From Calditrichota bacterium (lineage in GTDB: Bacteria; Zhuqueibacterota; Zhuqueibacteria; Zhuqueibacterales; Geothermadaptataceae), in contig QQUE01000012.1 of NCBI GenBank assembly GCA_008501765.1, forward strand, positions 496,001 to 560,000: a stretch of DNA of 64,000 nucleotides, in the 5' to 3' direction. Below are positions 34,944-46,841 of the stretch, in pieces. Each line of letters starts with the position of its first letter. Within the stretch, counting starts at the first letter, position 1. The position numbers were made by a program, and so were the translations under genes. Under the pieces are notes generated by a model, which was not told the DNA's origin, searched no databases, and saw only the letters and a list, made by a program, of their open reading frames with translations.

Positions 34944-36116
34944 TTATAAAATTAAAGCAGTCCATTTTTCACTGCCGCGGTCATTTTCAATCACTTTTTC
35001 GATAAAGCACATGCCGCGCAGCCCAGCCTCTACTTGGGGGAAATCCAGAATTAAATCTGACGGAGTCTCGCCAGCCATTTGAGCCCGAATCGTATCGGCA
35101 AAATTGCAATAATGATTGGCAAACGCTTCAAAAAATCCTTCCGGGTGACCGGATGGAATCCGCGTTGCCCGGGCTGCCGCCTCACTTTTATCGGCAACGT
35201 AGCCATTGCCGCGCTTCCAGATTTCCTCACTGCCGCCGAGTACCCCGACGTGCAAATAATTTGGATTTTCCTGATTCCAGTGCACGCTCTTTTTCTCGCC
35301 ATAAATCCAAATGGCCAAATGGTTTTCTTCGCCAACAGCGATTTGACTGACATGCAGAACGCCTTTTGCGTCGTTTTGCAACTTGAGAAGGCAATTGGCG
35401 TCATCGTCAAGAATTCGCCCTTTGACAAAGGTGTTGAGATCAGCGCAAATGTGGGTAATTTCCAGTCCGGTCATGTATTCAACGAGGTTTGCAGCATGGG
35501 TACCGATATCGCCGAGAGCACCACCGCCACCGGATTGTTTCGGATCGCTGCGCCAAACCGCCTGCTGCTGGCCTTCTTTTTCCAGCGCGGTGGAGAGCCA
35601 GTCCTGACTGTATTGAACGACAACTTTTCGCACCTTGCCGAGGTCACCCGATTTGATTAAATCGCGGCCCAGTTTAACCATCGGGTAGCCGGTATAGGTA
35701 TGCATCAATCCAAAAATTTTGCCCGTGGCATGGACGATTTTTTTAAGTTCTTCAGCCTCGGCCACAGACATTGTCATCGGTTTTTCGCACATGACGTGAA
35801 AACCGGCTTTCAAAAAATCACGTGCCATGGGGAAATGCCAGTTGTTGGGGGTGGTTATGGAAACAAAATCACAGCGTTCACCGGCTGGAAGCGCTAATTC
35901 GCCTTCGATCATTTTATTATAGTTATCGTAAACACGACTCGGATCCAATACCAGTTCTGCACCCGTCTGTCGAGATTTTTTGGGATCGATATCAAAGGCG
36001 CCCGCGACAATTTCAATCTGTCCATCGAGCCAGGCTGCTTTTCGATGTACCGCGCCAATAAACGCCCCGGGCCCACCGCCGGTTAGCCCCATTTTCAATT
36101 TTCTTTTTGAGCCCAT
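34944..36116 (-). CDS. Cytosolic Gfo/Idh/MocA oxidoreductase (copy 7)
   Basis: 390 aa, no export signal. The Rossmann start is KMGLTGGGPGAFIGAVHR, with an extra glycine; EKP lies in HVMCEKPMTMS and the catalytic segment is GGGALGDIGTHAANLVEYM. The subfamily resembles dehydrogenases paired with sugar isomerase TIM barrels in inositol-like catabolism. The ATG at 36116 has AAAGGG upstream; a GTG 25 codons earlier is possible but adds a sequence with no family match. The cytosolic TIM-barrel gene follows downstream, so the two could act in sequence on an imported keto-sugar. Confidence 0.88.
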   Translation of the reverse strand: MGSKRKLKMGLTGGGPGAFIGAVHRKAAWLDGQIEIVAGAFDIDPKKSRQTGAELVLDPSRVYDNYNKMIEGELALPAGERCDFVSITTPNNWHFPMARDFLKAGFHVMCEKPMTMSVAEAEELKKIVHATGKIFGLMHTYTGYPMVKLGRDLIKSGDLGKVRKVVVQYSQDWLSTALEKEGQQQAVWRSDPKQSGGGGALGDIGTHAANLVEYMTGLEITHICADLNTFVKGRILDDDANCLLKLQNDAKGVLHVSQIAVGEENHLAIWIYGEKKSVHWNQENPNYLHVGVLGGSEEIWKRGNGYVADKSEAAARATRIPSGHPEGFFEAFANHYCNFADTIRAQMAGETPSDLILDFPQVEAGLRGMCFIEKVIENDRGSEKWTALIL

Positions 36117-36498
36117 ATCATCCCTTTCGCTTCTTTTATATTGTGCTAAAATCTTTGAATTGACGGCATGACGCGGGGTGTGCAAAAGCACACCCGGAGA
36201 TTATTCAATCGATTCCGAAAACATTATTTATAAAGGCGATCTTATTTCAAAAAAACAATCGAAAACTCACTAAGGTATTTTGAATGACAATTTTTTACAC
36301 TTTGAGCAGTAAATTTCGGTTAGATTTGACACAGATTTGTAAAATGAAGAGAAGAGATTGAAATGCCTGAAAATCCGGCAGACACAAAAGCGCGGTCCGC
36401 GGTTTAAGTCTTGTTCAAGTTCAGCAAGTCACAAAATCTGAGGATGGGTATCCGCCTGTCCGATTCAAAAATCAACTAATAATCTGGCGAATATGATG
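36117..36498. other. Spacer without a recognised gene (382 bases)
   Basis: AT-rich spacer between the unknown 430-aa protein and oxidoreductase copy 7. I see no ORF with family features, no RNA gene and no convincing terminator; a short GC-rich patch (GCGCGGTCCGCGG near 36391) is the only structure noted. Confidence 0.5.
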
Positions 36499-37791
36499 CT
36501 ATTGGTATATCTGGCACGCTTTTATTCGCCGGTCTATCTCGTTGGTTACACGTTTGTATTCCCGGCTATTTTCTTTTTCATAAATTCGATTGAAATCGAC
36601 CTCCTGCAATCCTTCCGGTAAGCGGTCAATTGCGGGCATGAAATCTTCCTCACTACGGCAACGGCCCATGCGCTCCTGGAGTTTTTCTGCCGAATTCGGG
36701 TTCATTGCCATTTCTGTAAAAATGACTCCGGCACGGTCGGCAGTTAAATCCGGGAAACTAAATCCTGAGCCACCGCGTGAATCATTCATCTCTTTAAAGA
36801 CACCTGCAAAATTGGCCAAATCAGATCCAGCCGCAGCTGTAATTCCGGCGGAAACCAGGAAATGTTTTGCAAGGTCGCCACGGTCGCGCAACATCAGACG
36901 ATGGCGTGAAATTCGCTCCTTTTCCGGTCCGGTGCCAATCCATTTTTCCAGGGATGAGCCGTGGCTGTAAGCCGCCAGCACGATGAGCACGGCCCGGTTT
37001 TCCTCCACGGCTTTGCGCGATGATTGTGTACGATCTTCAGCGAGGGCGAACAGATTTTGCATGAATTCATAAACTGGAATGCCCGCGCCGGTTTTTTTTC
37101 GCGATTGGGAAAATGCCATCAGATGTTCATTGTAGGCCCGCAACCGTTCGATTTCATCATCGGAAAGCAGCATTCCGCTCACTTGCCTACGGGTTCGTAG
37201 AAGATTTTCCGGATCATGTTGATAGACAATACGCACTTTTTCTTCACTAAATTCCACCTCGCGCATACTTTTGATTACATCCAGCAAAATTTGATAATTC
37301 ATACTGCGTTGTAAAAGGGGATGCAGCAGCGTCATCGTTGGTTTGAACAAAAATGCTGGCAGCGGAACCGAACCGAGCCGCATCCCGACGACATCCAAGT
37401 TCTCAACATTGCGACCGGCAAAATCCAGTTCAACATTGAGATAGTTGCCAGTGAACTCATCAGGTAATTTTAGAGAAGCGTCGATGTCAAAATGCCCGGG
37501 ATTTATATCCACTTTGGCAGCAATATCCCAGAAAACACGACTGGCAGCGTAGGCGAGGATCGAATTTAACTCCGATTCGGTGAGATCGATAGATTTCACC
37601 TCATCTTTTTTCATTTTTCGGGGATCAATATTAGTCGCGAGCCGTTTGATTTTGCCGGCCTCGACGGTTGTTAAATCCTGTTGATTGACAACGAGGGGGT
37701 CTTTCTCGATTCCCCAAATCAGAAGCGCTATGGTATAAAATATGGCTATGAGAAACAAGAACGCGAAAAGATATTTTAATATTTTAAACAT
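36499..37791 (-). CDS. Unknown membrane-anchored protein
   Basis: 430 aa; no family recognised with confidence. An N-terminal transmembrane helix (about 5-25) is followed by a soluble region starting EKDPLVVNQQDLT. The first part contains a lipid-binding-like beta-rich stretch (DIDASLKLPDEFTGNYLNVELDF). The second half is alpha-helical with an ordered HFLVSAGITAAAGSDLANFAGV segment. The ATG at 37791 (MFKILKYLF) fits a membrane anchor and has AGGTGA just upstream; a reading 31 codons longer is open but unlikely. It precedes no operon partner: the Hsp20 terminator lies upstream and a 382-base spacer downstream. It may handle envelope assembly, but there is no direct evidence. Confidence 0.7.
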   Translation of the reverse strand: MFKILKYLFAFLFLIAIFYTIALLIWGIEKDPLVVNQQDLTTVEAGKIKRLATNIDPRKMKKDEVKSIDLTESELNSILAYAASRVFWDIAAKVDINPGHFDIDASLKLPDEFTGNYLNVELDFAGRNVENLDVVGMRLGSVPLPAFLFKPTMTLLHPLLQRSMNYQILLDVIKSMREVEFSEEKVRIVYQHDPENLLRTRRQVSGMLLSDDEIERLRAYNEHLMAFSQSRKKTGAGIPVYEFMQNLFALAEDRTQSSRKAVEENRAVLIVLAAYSHGSSLEKWIGTGPEKERISRHRLMLRDRGDLAKHFLVSAGITAAAGSDLANFAGVFKEMNDSRGGSGFSFPDLTADRAGVIFTEMAMNPNSAEKLQERMGRCRSEEDFMPAIDRLPEGLQEVDFNRIYEKENSREYKRVTNEIDRRIKACQIYQ

Positions 37792-38000
37792 TTCACCTGA
37801 TTTCTGAGAGTGCAAATTGCTGGATAAAATTATATTAACAGGACAGCACAGCCATGCGATTTGTTCCCTAATTTTAACATCCACTGAAAATAATCGTGGA
37901 TGTATTGGATGCCGTTGACTTGTCCTGCCAATTCAACCCAATATAGGTACAATAAAATGAGTAAAAATGCAAAATTATTCTTTCAAGAATCGGCGAAAGC

Positions 38001-38035
38001 AAAAAAAAAGCGAAGGAATAATTTTCCTTCGCTTT
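38001..38035 (-). terminator. Rho-independent terminator of the Hsp20 gene
   Basis: Minus-strand stem AAAGCGAAGGAA/TTCCTTCGCTTT with a five-base loop, running into a T-run of about nine. It begins 21 bases after the Hsp20 stop codon. This is the clearest intrinsic terminator in the window. Confidence 0.9.
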
Positions 38036-38056
38036 GCATAAATTTCAGGATGAAAT

Positions 38057-38500
38057 TTACTTAATTTTTACTTCGATTTCTTTTGGTTTGGCTTCTTCAG
38101 CCTTCGGCAGCTTGATATCCAAAACACCATTTTTAAATTCAGCGGTGATTTTATCGGATATGATATTTTTGCTCAAATTGAACTGCCGTTCAAATTCACC
38201 GTAATTGCGTTCCATGCGTAAATAATTTACACCTTCGGTTTTTTCTTCTGATTTTTTCACCCCTTTAATCGTCAAAACGCCCTCTTTTACATTGATGCTG
38301 AGATTGTCTTTTTCGATGCCAGGTAATTCAATTGCCACGGCGAATTCATTTTCAGTTTCTGAGATATCAACATTTGGTGTCCAGTTTTCGCCAAAGCTGC
38401 CTGGTAAACGGTTAAAGTTAGTAAAAACGTCATTCATCAAGCGATCAAATCCGGTTTCAAAATTGGAAACGGTTCGTGGTTGCCATTTTACGAGTGTCAT
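38057..38500 (-). CDS. Hsp20/alpha-crystallin small heat-shock protein
   Basis: 147 aa. The alpha-crystallin domain spans about 40-140: TPNVDISETENEFAVAIELPG, KEGVLTIKG, NYGEFERQFNL and the closing FKNGVLDIKLPK. Such proteins form oligomers and hold unfolding proteins for refolding. The ATG at 38500 follows AGGAGT, while a reading 21 codons longer lacks support. It is transcribed alone, with its own terminator 21 bases downstream and a spacer of about 745 bases upstream. Confidence 0.93.
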   Translation of the reverse strand: MTLVKWQPRTVSNFETGFDRLMNDVFTNFNRLPGSFGENWTPNVDISETENEFAVAIELPGIEKDNLSINVKEGVLTIKGVKKSEEKTEGVNYLRMERNYGEFERQFNLSKNIISDKITAEFKNGVLDIKLPKAEEAKPKEIEVKIK

Positions 38501-39245
38501 TTTATAACTCCTATTTTTAAAAAAGTAAATTGTTTTAAAATTTGCCTTCAATAACACAAGCACTGTGCCAAAATAAAAACAAAATCCTAAAATACATAAA
38601 AACAGTTATTTATAAAAATACACACAAAATTCATCTGCACAGCAGTTTTTCGCAGCAAGACATCATGACGCGTGTAAATGAAATTATTGCATTCCATCTG
38701 TCACCATGACCGACAAAAATCGAAAGGGCTTCTTTTTTAAATATTACCGGTTCTATGCATAATGAAAGTGCACCTCTTTCTTTTTGTTTATTTTGGCTCT
38801 GTTTAAATAATAAGTTGATTTATAGCCTGATATAATTCTCTTGCAGAGCCGCAGAGAATGACTTAAAGATATTAAAAATAAAACTCTGTGGACTTCGTGG
38901 CTTTGTGAGAGTTGTTGCCTGAATAATATTTCATTCCAAGCTGTTGGATAATTCATACCGTTTCTTAAACAGTGCGTTTATTTTTTGAAGTTTTATTGAT
39001 TTTAAAGTGAAATTCTATTTACTTTTATTCCGCGAGAAAGGATGTGCAGGCAGGATTCAGCGATGAGACAATCAACTTTTTAGTTGTGATAAATATCCTT
39101 CACTGGAGAAAATGAAAAAAGCACCCCATTTGTGAATTTTCAGATTTATAATAAAACACGATGCAAACCAAGCAATCGCTACAGCAATCATTGCAACGGT
39201 TTATCGTATCAGATTATGCGAACCGGCAGAAAATGCAATTCCTGC
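38501..39245. other. Long spacer upstream of Hsp20
   Basis: 745 bases with no supportable gene. It contains the family-C repeat copy at 38837-38911 and must hold the Hsp20 promoter, but I cannot pick out a convincing promoter or heat-shock operator by eye. A 67-codon open frame at 38753-38956 overlaps the repeat and looks like chance. Confidence 0.5.
38837..38911. repeat. Repeat family C, copy 2 (degenerate)
   Basis: Ends CTCTTGCAGAGC and GCTTTGTGAGAG are imperfect complements; the interior shares TTAAAGATATTAAAAA and ACTCTG with copy 1 at 34775-34841. The flanking AATTCTC is also shared. Confidence 0.55.
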
Positions 39246-40892
39246 TTACATCGGAAATTGCAGGACAAACGTGGCTCCGGCGCCATCCCTGTTAGGCTCA
39301 GCCCACATTTTACCACCCATTTCAGTCATATAATTTGCACAGCTATGCAGTCCAAACCCATGACCATTTTCCTTTGTAGTAAATCCGTAGGAAAATATCT
39401 TGCCCAGGTTCTCTTCACTGATTCCTGGGCCAGAATCGGAAATGCGAATCCAGGCATATTGGACGTCATTATCCACCTCGATCCGGAATAATCTTTTAAT
39501 GGGATCTGTCTCGAACATGGCTTCTTTTGAATTTTTATAAAGGTTCATTAAAATATGGACAAGTTTAATTTTTTGTACCTTGATTTCCGGGGTTGTTTTA
39601 TAAAATTTATGCAGGTTGATTTTATGTTGCAGCATTGAATTTTTCTGAATTTTCATCGCGTTATCGATCACTTCCGAGAGCGCCAATTTTTCCGAATAAA
39701 GGCCTTCATTTGAATAGGTCTGCTGCGCTGTGATAACGTCATTTATGAGGCTGACTTTGCCTTCCAATTTCTCAATATTTTTATTTAAAATGACTTGCTC
39801 ATTTTGCAAGCTTTCTTCCAATTTCAAATAATATTCCAGCAGTTTTTTTCCTTTTGGATTGCGCAGAATAAATCCTTCTATGTCACCAATATTTTCTTTG
39901 AGCAAATCCGTGGCCTTAAAAAATCCGGTTATTTTTGACCGTTCCAGTGTTTCCCCAATCACAGAAATGGAGGTGTTTACCGTATTCAGCACATTGCCAA
40001 CATTGTGCAAAACGCTGGTCGCCACATCGGCCATGCCCGCTCGGCGTGCGACCTCATTTAGTTCTTTGTGCATTGCCTCACGTTCCTGTTCCGCTTTCTG
40101 CCTTTCCTTCATTTCTTCTTGCAACTGCTCAGCCCGGTTTTCCGAACGATCATTGGCTTCTTTCAGCTCACCCTGCGTATTTTCCAGGTTTTCCACCATT
40201 TTATTAAAATTATCAGCCAAACAACCCACTTCATCTCTCGTGGTAACTTGTGCACGCTGCGATAAATCTCCGTCAGAAATCAACTGCACAGTTTTTACCA
40301 TTCGGATCATCGGAATTGTTATATAATTGCTGATGCCAAAAACAGCCAGGATTCCGATTAAAAACACAGCCAAACTCACGAAAAAAATTGTTCGCTTACT
40401 TTCCTCGACATGCGCAATTATTTGTTCAAGTGAAATGCCCATGTAAAGCGTACCTATTTGCTGATTATTTATCAAAATCGGTGTTTTGGTGCTGTACACG
40501 GCGGATTCCAGAGATTGCAGATTCTGGTTTTCAGTCACATGATTTCGTGCTTTTGGGGCGCCCTTAAGATTGTGTGACGCTATTACTTTTCCAGAGTCAT
40601 CGACGACGATAATGTACACCAAATCTCTGTTTTGTTTTGCACTGGCGAAGGTTTCATTGATGGTCTCAAGGTCGTCAAAATATAATGCCGAACTGAGATT
40701 AAAAGCGGACATGGCTGAAATGCTATGCGCCTTTGCCTGAAATTGATGTAGCACAAACTTTTGGAGATTTGCCGGAAAATATAGATAAATAAATAACGCA
40801 ATTAGCCCGATCAGCACGCTTATCAGCAGCGCCAGTTTAGCTTTAACTGTAAAAATCCAATTAATGAATTTTGCAAGCAATGGCCTTAACAT
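39246..40892 (-). CDS. HAMP-domain sensor histidine kinase
   Basis: 548 aa. Transmembrane helix (about 20-40), a periplasmic sensor region to about 165 containing VYIIVVDDSGKVIASH, a second helix (168-190), HAMP (about 190-245) and a coiled coil (235-285). The phospho-acceptor histidine is about 296 in ATSVLHNVGNVLNTVN, and the ATPase domain shows NLYKNSKEA, DSGPGI and GHGFGLH. No receiver domain. It is the last gene of a presumed operon with the YfiR-like gene (15-base gap), the TonB-dependent receptor and the hybrid kinase. The periplasmic domain may sense the state of YfiR or the receptor's cargo; that is inference. Confidence 0.92.
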   Translation of the reverse strand: MLRPLLAKFINWIFTVKAKLALLISVLIGLIALFIYLYFPANLQKFVLHQFQAKAHSISAMSAFNLSSALYFDDLETINETFASAKQNRDLVYIIVVDDSGKVIASHNLKGAPKARNHVTENQNLQSLESAVYSTKTPILINNQQIGTLYMGISLEQIIAHVEESKRTIFFVSLAVFLIGILAVFGISNYITIPMIRMVKTVQLISDGDLSQRAQVTTRDEVGCLADNFNKMVENLENTQGELKEANDRSENRAEQLQEEMKERQKAEQEREAMHKELNEVARRAGMADVATSVLHNVGNVLNTVNTSISVIGETLERSKITGFFKATDLLKENIGDIEGFILRNPKGKKLLEYYLKLEESLQNEQVILNKNIEKLEGKVSLINDVITAQQTYSNEGLYSEKLALSEVIDNAMKIQKNSMLQHKINLHKFYKTTPEIKVQKIKLVHILMNLYKNSKEAMFETDPIKRLFRIEVDNDVQYAWIRISDSGPGISEENLGKIFSYGFTTKENGHGFGLHSCANYMTEMGGKMWAEPNRDGAGATFVLQFPM

Positions 40893-40907
40893 CTCCTGTT
40901 TATCCTT

Positions 40908-41483
40908 CTAAATATCGATAATTGTTGAAAATTTTAATAGCTTTGAACTGAAATCTGCGCCAATAGTTTTGGCCTCTTTTAAATTGATGATAATATTTGG
41001 TTTCCCCCCTTTAAGGCCAATTCCTACCATTATACCGTCCTCAACATAATCACTCACGCCGGTAAGCGTCAGAATATTTTTTTGTCGCGCTATTTTTTGG
41101 ATATTTTGGATGTTAATTACACGAAGTGGAGTAACGTAGAGAATATTAATATCTGTGGAGGATAGCGCATTTTCAATGGACGTTTTATCCAGGTTTATCA
41201 ATACCGAAGTAACTGGAACGCCGTGAATTTTAATTTTGAAATTATTTGCAATTTGCGTCTGCAACTCCTCCGCAATATTTCGTGATCCCCGGAATTTTTC
41301 CTGGTAGGCGATGCCAATTGTAAGTTTCTTACCGATGCGTTTTTTTAATGCCCGTTCAAAACTCAATATTTTTAAGGCAAGTGGATATTGAATTTTTACC
41401 GGGATATCCACTTGCTGCGGGTAAATCCCCGCCGAGATAAAAAAAAAGATGACAAACCATATTTTTAATTGGAATCGACGCAT
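40908..41483 (-). CDS. YfiR/DUF4154-family periplasmic protein
   Basis: 191 aa. Sec signal peptide (about 1-22), then a YfiR-like domain: PVKIQYPLALKILSFERAL, the LTIGIAYQE strand, ALSSTDINILYVTP and a final GGKPNIIINLKEAK segment. In Pseudomonas YfiR represses a membrane diguanylate cyclase; in many other genomes DUF4154 genes accompany TonB-dependent receptors and histidine kinases, as here. It lies 15 bases before the kinase gene and 84 after the receptor gene. It probably relays a periplasmic signal to the kinase. Confidence 0.83.
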   Translation of the reverse strand: MRRFQLKIWFVIFFFISAGIYPQQVDIPVKIQYPLALKILSFERALKKRIGKKLTIGIAYQEKFRGSRNIAEELQTQIANNFKIKIHGVPVTSVLINLDKTSIENALSSTDINILYVTPLRVINIQNIQKIARQKNILTLTGVSDYVEDGIMVGIGLKGGKPNIIINLKEAKTIGADFSSKLLKFSTIIDI

Positions 41484-41567
41484 GCCTATTATTCAACATT
41501 GTTTTCATTTTAATGTGTTTGGTTGCAGCAAAAATTCACCAAGCAGGAACATTGTTGCTGAAGCTAA

Positions 41568-43568
41568 TTAATAAATGTACTCGAATTTTAAATTAAAATT
41601 TCTTCCGTCCTGACGTATCGATGGCATAAGGTGTTCGAAACCACCGGGTGTGCGATAGTCGGTATCAAATAAATTATTAATTCGCAAGGCCGCTTTAAAA
41701 TGATTGAATAGTTTTTTACTCGAAAGATTCAAATTTGCCAACAAGTACGGATCCGTTTTTGTGTCATAAACAGTAAGACGCTCCGACTCATAGAGCAAGC
41801 TTGCCGCCAAATAAATGCGATCAAATAGCGGATAAACCAGGCCTGCTTTCAGCAAATTTGCAGGTGAATTGCTGATTTTCAAGTCCGTTGCTTCATCTTT
41901 TGAGATTTGATAGGAGTAGCTCAAATAGCCGGACAAGCCATTTTTATAGCGCATCTGCAAGGCCATTTCAAATCCAGTAGAGTTGATTTTGCTGACGTTT
42001 TGAAATTGCAGGAGAGAATCACCGGGATCGATAGCCTGATCGATCAGGTCGGAAATATTATTTCTGTAGACCGATAAAACGCTGTAAAAATTTTCAGAAA
42101 GTTGCTGTTCCCAGTTTAATTCCGTCGTTCTTATTTTCTCAGGCTGAATATCGTGGTTTGATTTAAATCCGCTGATTGGATCTTCATAATAGACTTCATA
42201 TAATGTTGGAGCACGGAAGGCCTCGCCATACAAAACTTTGAGCGTGCTCGACTTAAAGGGATGGTAAATATAGGCTGCTCTGGGGCTAACAGCGCTCCAA
42301 TCTGTTGAATACCAATCATACCGCCCACCTAGAGTGAAAGCCGACTTTGGGGTGATTTGATATTCATCCTGGATATAAAAAGAAGAGATGGTGTAGGGAT
42401 AATCGTCATCAAAATAAGTTACATCCGCATCCCAATAGCGAAATTCGGACTTCAGGTGTTTTGAAAACTCCGTTCCAATGGTAAATCGATTATCTGAACT
42501 AAAATCATGAATGTATTGAACCTCGTTACTAAGCCATTTTCCATGATTTTCATCAAAAGAATCATAAACATAAGATTCTCCAGTCTCATCTTCCCATTCG
42601 TAAGGATAAGTCCCTTTATAATGATAGTTATCGTACGCGGTACTCAGGAAAATTTGATTGTTGGCATTAAACTCGTGCTGATATTTTAAAACGATATGCC
42701 CCCATTCATCAATTGTATTTGATTTCGGGTGGTTGAACATTGTTTCGTAGGATGCCGTTGGAATTCCTTTTTCCCTTGAGTTAAATTTACCCTCAATTGT
42801 AAAGGCCTTATATTTTAAACTTGCCAAAAAGGTATAATATTTATCCCAATCCAAACTTTCCGCCATACCATTATTTGTTGAAGGATCATCGTATTCACCA
42901 TAATAGATATCTTGCCCTTTAACATCTGCAATAATTGCAGATATCATTAAATCCGTTCCATTTTCGAATTCTTTTCCATAAGTTATGGCCGCTTTTAACC
43001 GCTCAAAACTTCCAGCTTCAGCATTGAGCCTCAACCCGTTAATGACATTTCCGCTTTTGGTAATGATATTAACAACGGCAAACATGGCGCTATTACCATA
43101 CAAGGATGAGCCGGGGCCACGAACAATTTCAACGCGTTCCACGGTATCAAAATCCAGACTTAAATCAGTTCCACTTCCGGCAGATCCATAAAAATTTTCA
43201 TTCATAGAATGACCATTCAATAAAAGCAGAATCCTATTATTGTAGTCCGTTGGCCTGCCAAATCCGCGAGCGCCAACATAGCTGTAATTGCGGTCATAAC
43301 TGGCGTAAAAGCCTTGCACAGATTGAAATATCTCTTCGAGCGTTTGATAACCGTAGCGTTCGATATCTTCGGAGGTAATAATCGTCACCGATGCAGCTGC
43401 TTCTTTTGTGGTTTGTTTGTATTTCGCTGCCGAACTAATTTCAGTATTTAACAAAGCTTCCAATGAAAAATCTTCAAAATCGAGGCTCTCTTCCTGTGCT
43501 GCCAATTGAAGTGGCAGCAGAATCATAGATGAATATAAAATACTAAGAAACAACTCTTTGCGACACAT
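41568..43568 (-). CDS. TonB-dependent outer-membrane receptor
   Basis: 666 aa. Signal peptide (about 1-24), plug domain (about 45-165) with SVTIITSEDIERYGYQTLEE, GFGRPTDYNNRILLLLNGH and VERVEIVRGPGSSLYG, then a beta-barrel with many alternating aromatic strands to the C-terminus (FNLKFEYIY). The ribosome site AGGAG is seven bases before the ATG. Position between two kinases and a YfiR-like gene suggests a receptor with a sensory role, though import of a siderophore, vitamin or sugar is equally possible. No clear TonB box was identified. Confidence 0.92.
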   Translation of the reverse strand: MCRKELFLSILYSSMILLPLQLAAQEESLDFEDFSLEALLNTEISSAAKYKQTTKEAAASVTIITSEDIERYGYQTLEEIFQSVQGFYASYDRNYSYVGARGFGRPTDYNNRILLLLNGHSMNENFYGSAGSGTDLSLDFDTVERVEIVRGPGSSLYGNSAMFAVVNIITKSGNVINGLRLNAEAGSFERLKAAITYGKEFENGTDLMISAIIADVKGQDIYYGEYDDPSTNNGMAESLDWDKYYTFLASLKYKAFTIEGKFNSREKGIPTASYETMFNHPKSNTIDEWGHIVLKYQHEFNANNQIFLSTAYDNYHYKGTYPYEWEDETGESYVYDSFDENHGKWLSNEVQYIHDFSSDNRFTIGTEFSKHLKSEFRYWDADVTYFDDDYPYTISSFYIQDEYQITPKSAFTLGGRYDWYSTDWSAVSPRAAYIYHPFKSSTLKVLYGEAFRAPTLYEVYYEDPISGFKSNHDIQPEKIRTTELNWEQQLSENFYSVLSVYRNNISDLIDQAIDPGDSLLQFQNVSKINSTGFEMALQMRYKNGLSGYLSYSYQISKDEATDLKISNSPANLLKAGLVYPLFDRIYLAASLLYESERLTVYDTKTDPYLLANLNLSSKKLFNHFKAALRINNLFDTDYRTPGGFEHLMPSIRQDGRNFNLKFEYIY

Positions 43569-43638
43569 GACAATCTCCTAAAATTTGCACTAAATTTCTA
43601 AATCCTTTATGTGGGTAAAAATTGTAGTTTGGAAGCAA

Positions 43639-45834
<2,196 letters not shown>

Positions 45835-46257
45835 ATCATGTTACCCCTCAAGCACAGATAAATAGTGTTTCTAAATTTTCTCACAGTTATTCCAATAGCT
45901 TGATTTACAGCTTCATTTCACAGGTGCATTCGTCATTCGATAAAATTAGATTTTCCCATTCAGTTTTTCGAGCCAACCCAAACCCGGCGTCCCGGAAAAA
46001 ACTACATTTATTGAATAATCGACCAAATTGACGATAATGGTTAAATTATAACTGATATTTTTTACTTCTATTTTCAATTTGTGAAAATTATATAAGAGTC
46101 AAGTCACTGAAATGGATCGGTCAATCAAACTATCGGTCAGATTGGGGCTAAAATGAAGAAATTAATTGAGATTAAAACGGAGATGTAAAAAGATTATTGA
46201 TTAATCCTTGAGCTCTGTGGCCTTTTTCTTAAACGGCCTTCGAAAAATGGCGTTAAG

Positions 46258-46340
46258 AACTTTTTGAGAATTTCCGTTAAGAATCATTTTTTGTTTGAGC
46301 ACAGCGAATTTAAAATGATTTAGGAAATTCTCAAAAAGTT
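46258..46340. repeat. Nested palindrome (AACTTTTTGAGAATTTCC arms)
   Basis: Perfect 18-base arms at 46258-46275 and 46323-46340, with an inner AATCATTTT/AAAATGATT pair forming a long hairpin. Low-complexity translations of this region resemble noise seen around repeats rather than a protein family. Confidence 0.7.
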
Positions 46341-46520
46341 TAGCCAATTTTTCGTCAGCCTTGATTTTTTTGTTTCTTTTTTGATCAAGCAAAGCCAACG
46401 GCCGGCGAAGCAAAAAGAAAATGCATAAAACGTTAATAATAAGAGCCTTAAAGTTTAATCAACGGAGCTAAGGTTCTAATCAAAAAGATTATTCTGAATA
46501 ACTTCTATCTTAATATAACG

Positions 46521-46706
46521 CGTTGTGCAGAATAGAAAATTTTTCTATTTATTCCTAATTTTGCTGGCGCCGGCCTGCGGCTCCGCACGATTTTAGCGGG
46601 AATCCAGATGGGATTAGACTGTAAAACGATGGATTCCGTCTAAAAGCATGACGGAATGACGAGAAAAGGTCGACTTGTGACAGATTAGATTGAATTCTGC
46701 ACAACG
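46521..46706. repeat. Repeat element family B (CGTTGTGCA ends), copy 2
   Basis: 186 bases bounded by perfect 13-base inverted ends CGTTGTGCAGAAT/ATTCTGCACAACG. It contains GGTCGACTTGT near the right end, as in copy 1 at 21991-22110, and internal GATTCCGTC/GACGGAAT-type arms. Ends match copy 1; the interior is longer. Confidence 0.65.
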
Positions 46707-46841
46707 GAATAATATACATTTTGAGGAATAGATTTATTTCATCCCGGGATGGGACTATTAATGTAATTTCTGGTTTTAGTGGAGAATTGAGGTCGCCACC
46801 GGAGCAGGCATTCGATCCTGCTCATCAGCGGGTTGCATCAC

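Larger units (their letters stand above)
45835..46841. other. Long spacer with repeats, no supported gene
   Basis: About 1 kb between the hybrid-kinase start and the stop of the 1284-aa protein gene. It holds two palindromic elements (46258-46340 and 46521-46706). A 70-codon frame at 46201-46413 spans the first palindrome and is not supported as a gene. Confidence 0.6.

Noticed and set aside
46201-46413. 70-codon open frame with a lysine-rich product
   Set aside because: It is built over a long palindrome and has no protein-family features or ribosome site; it reads like translated repeat.
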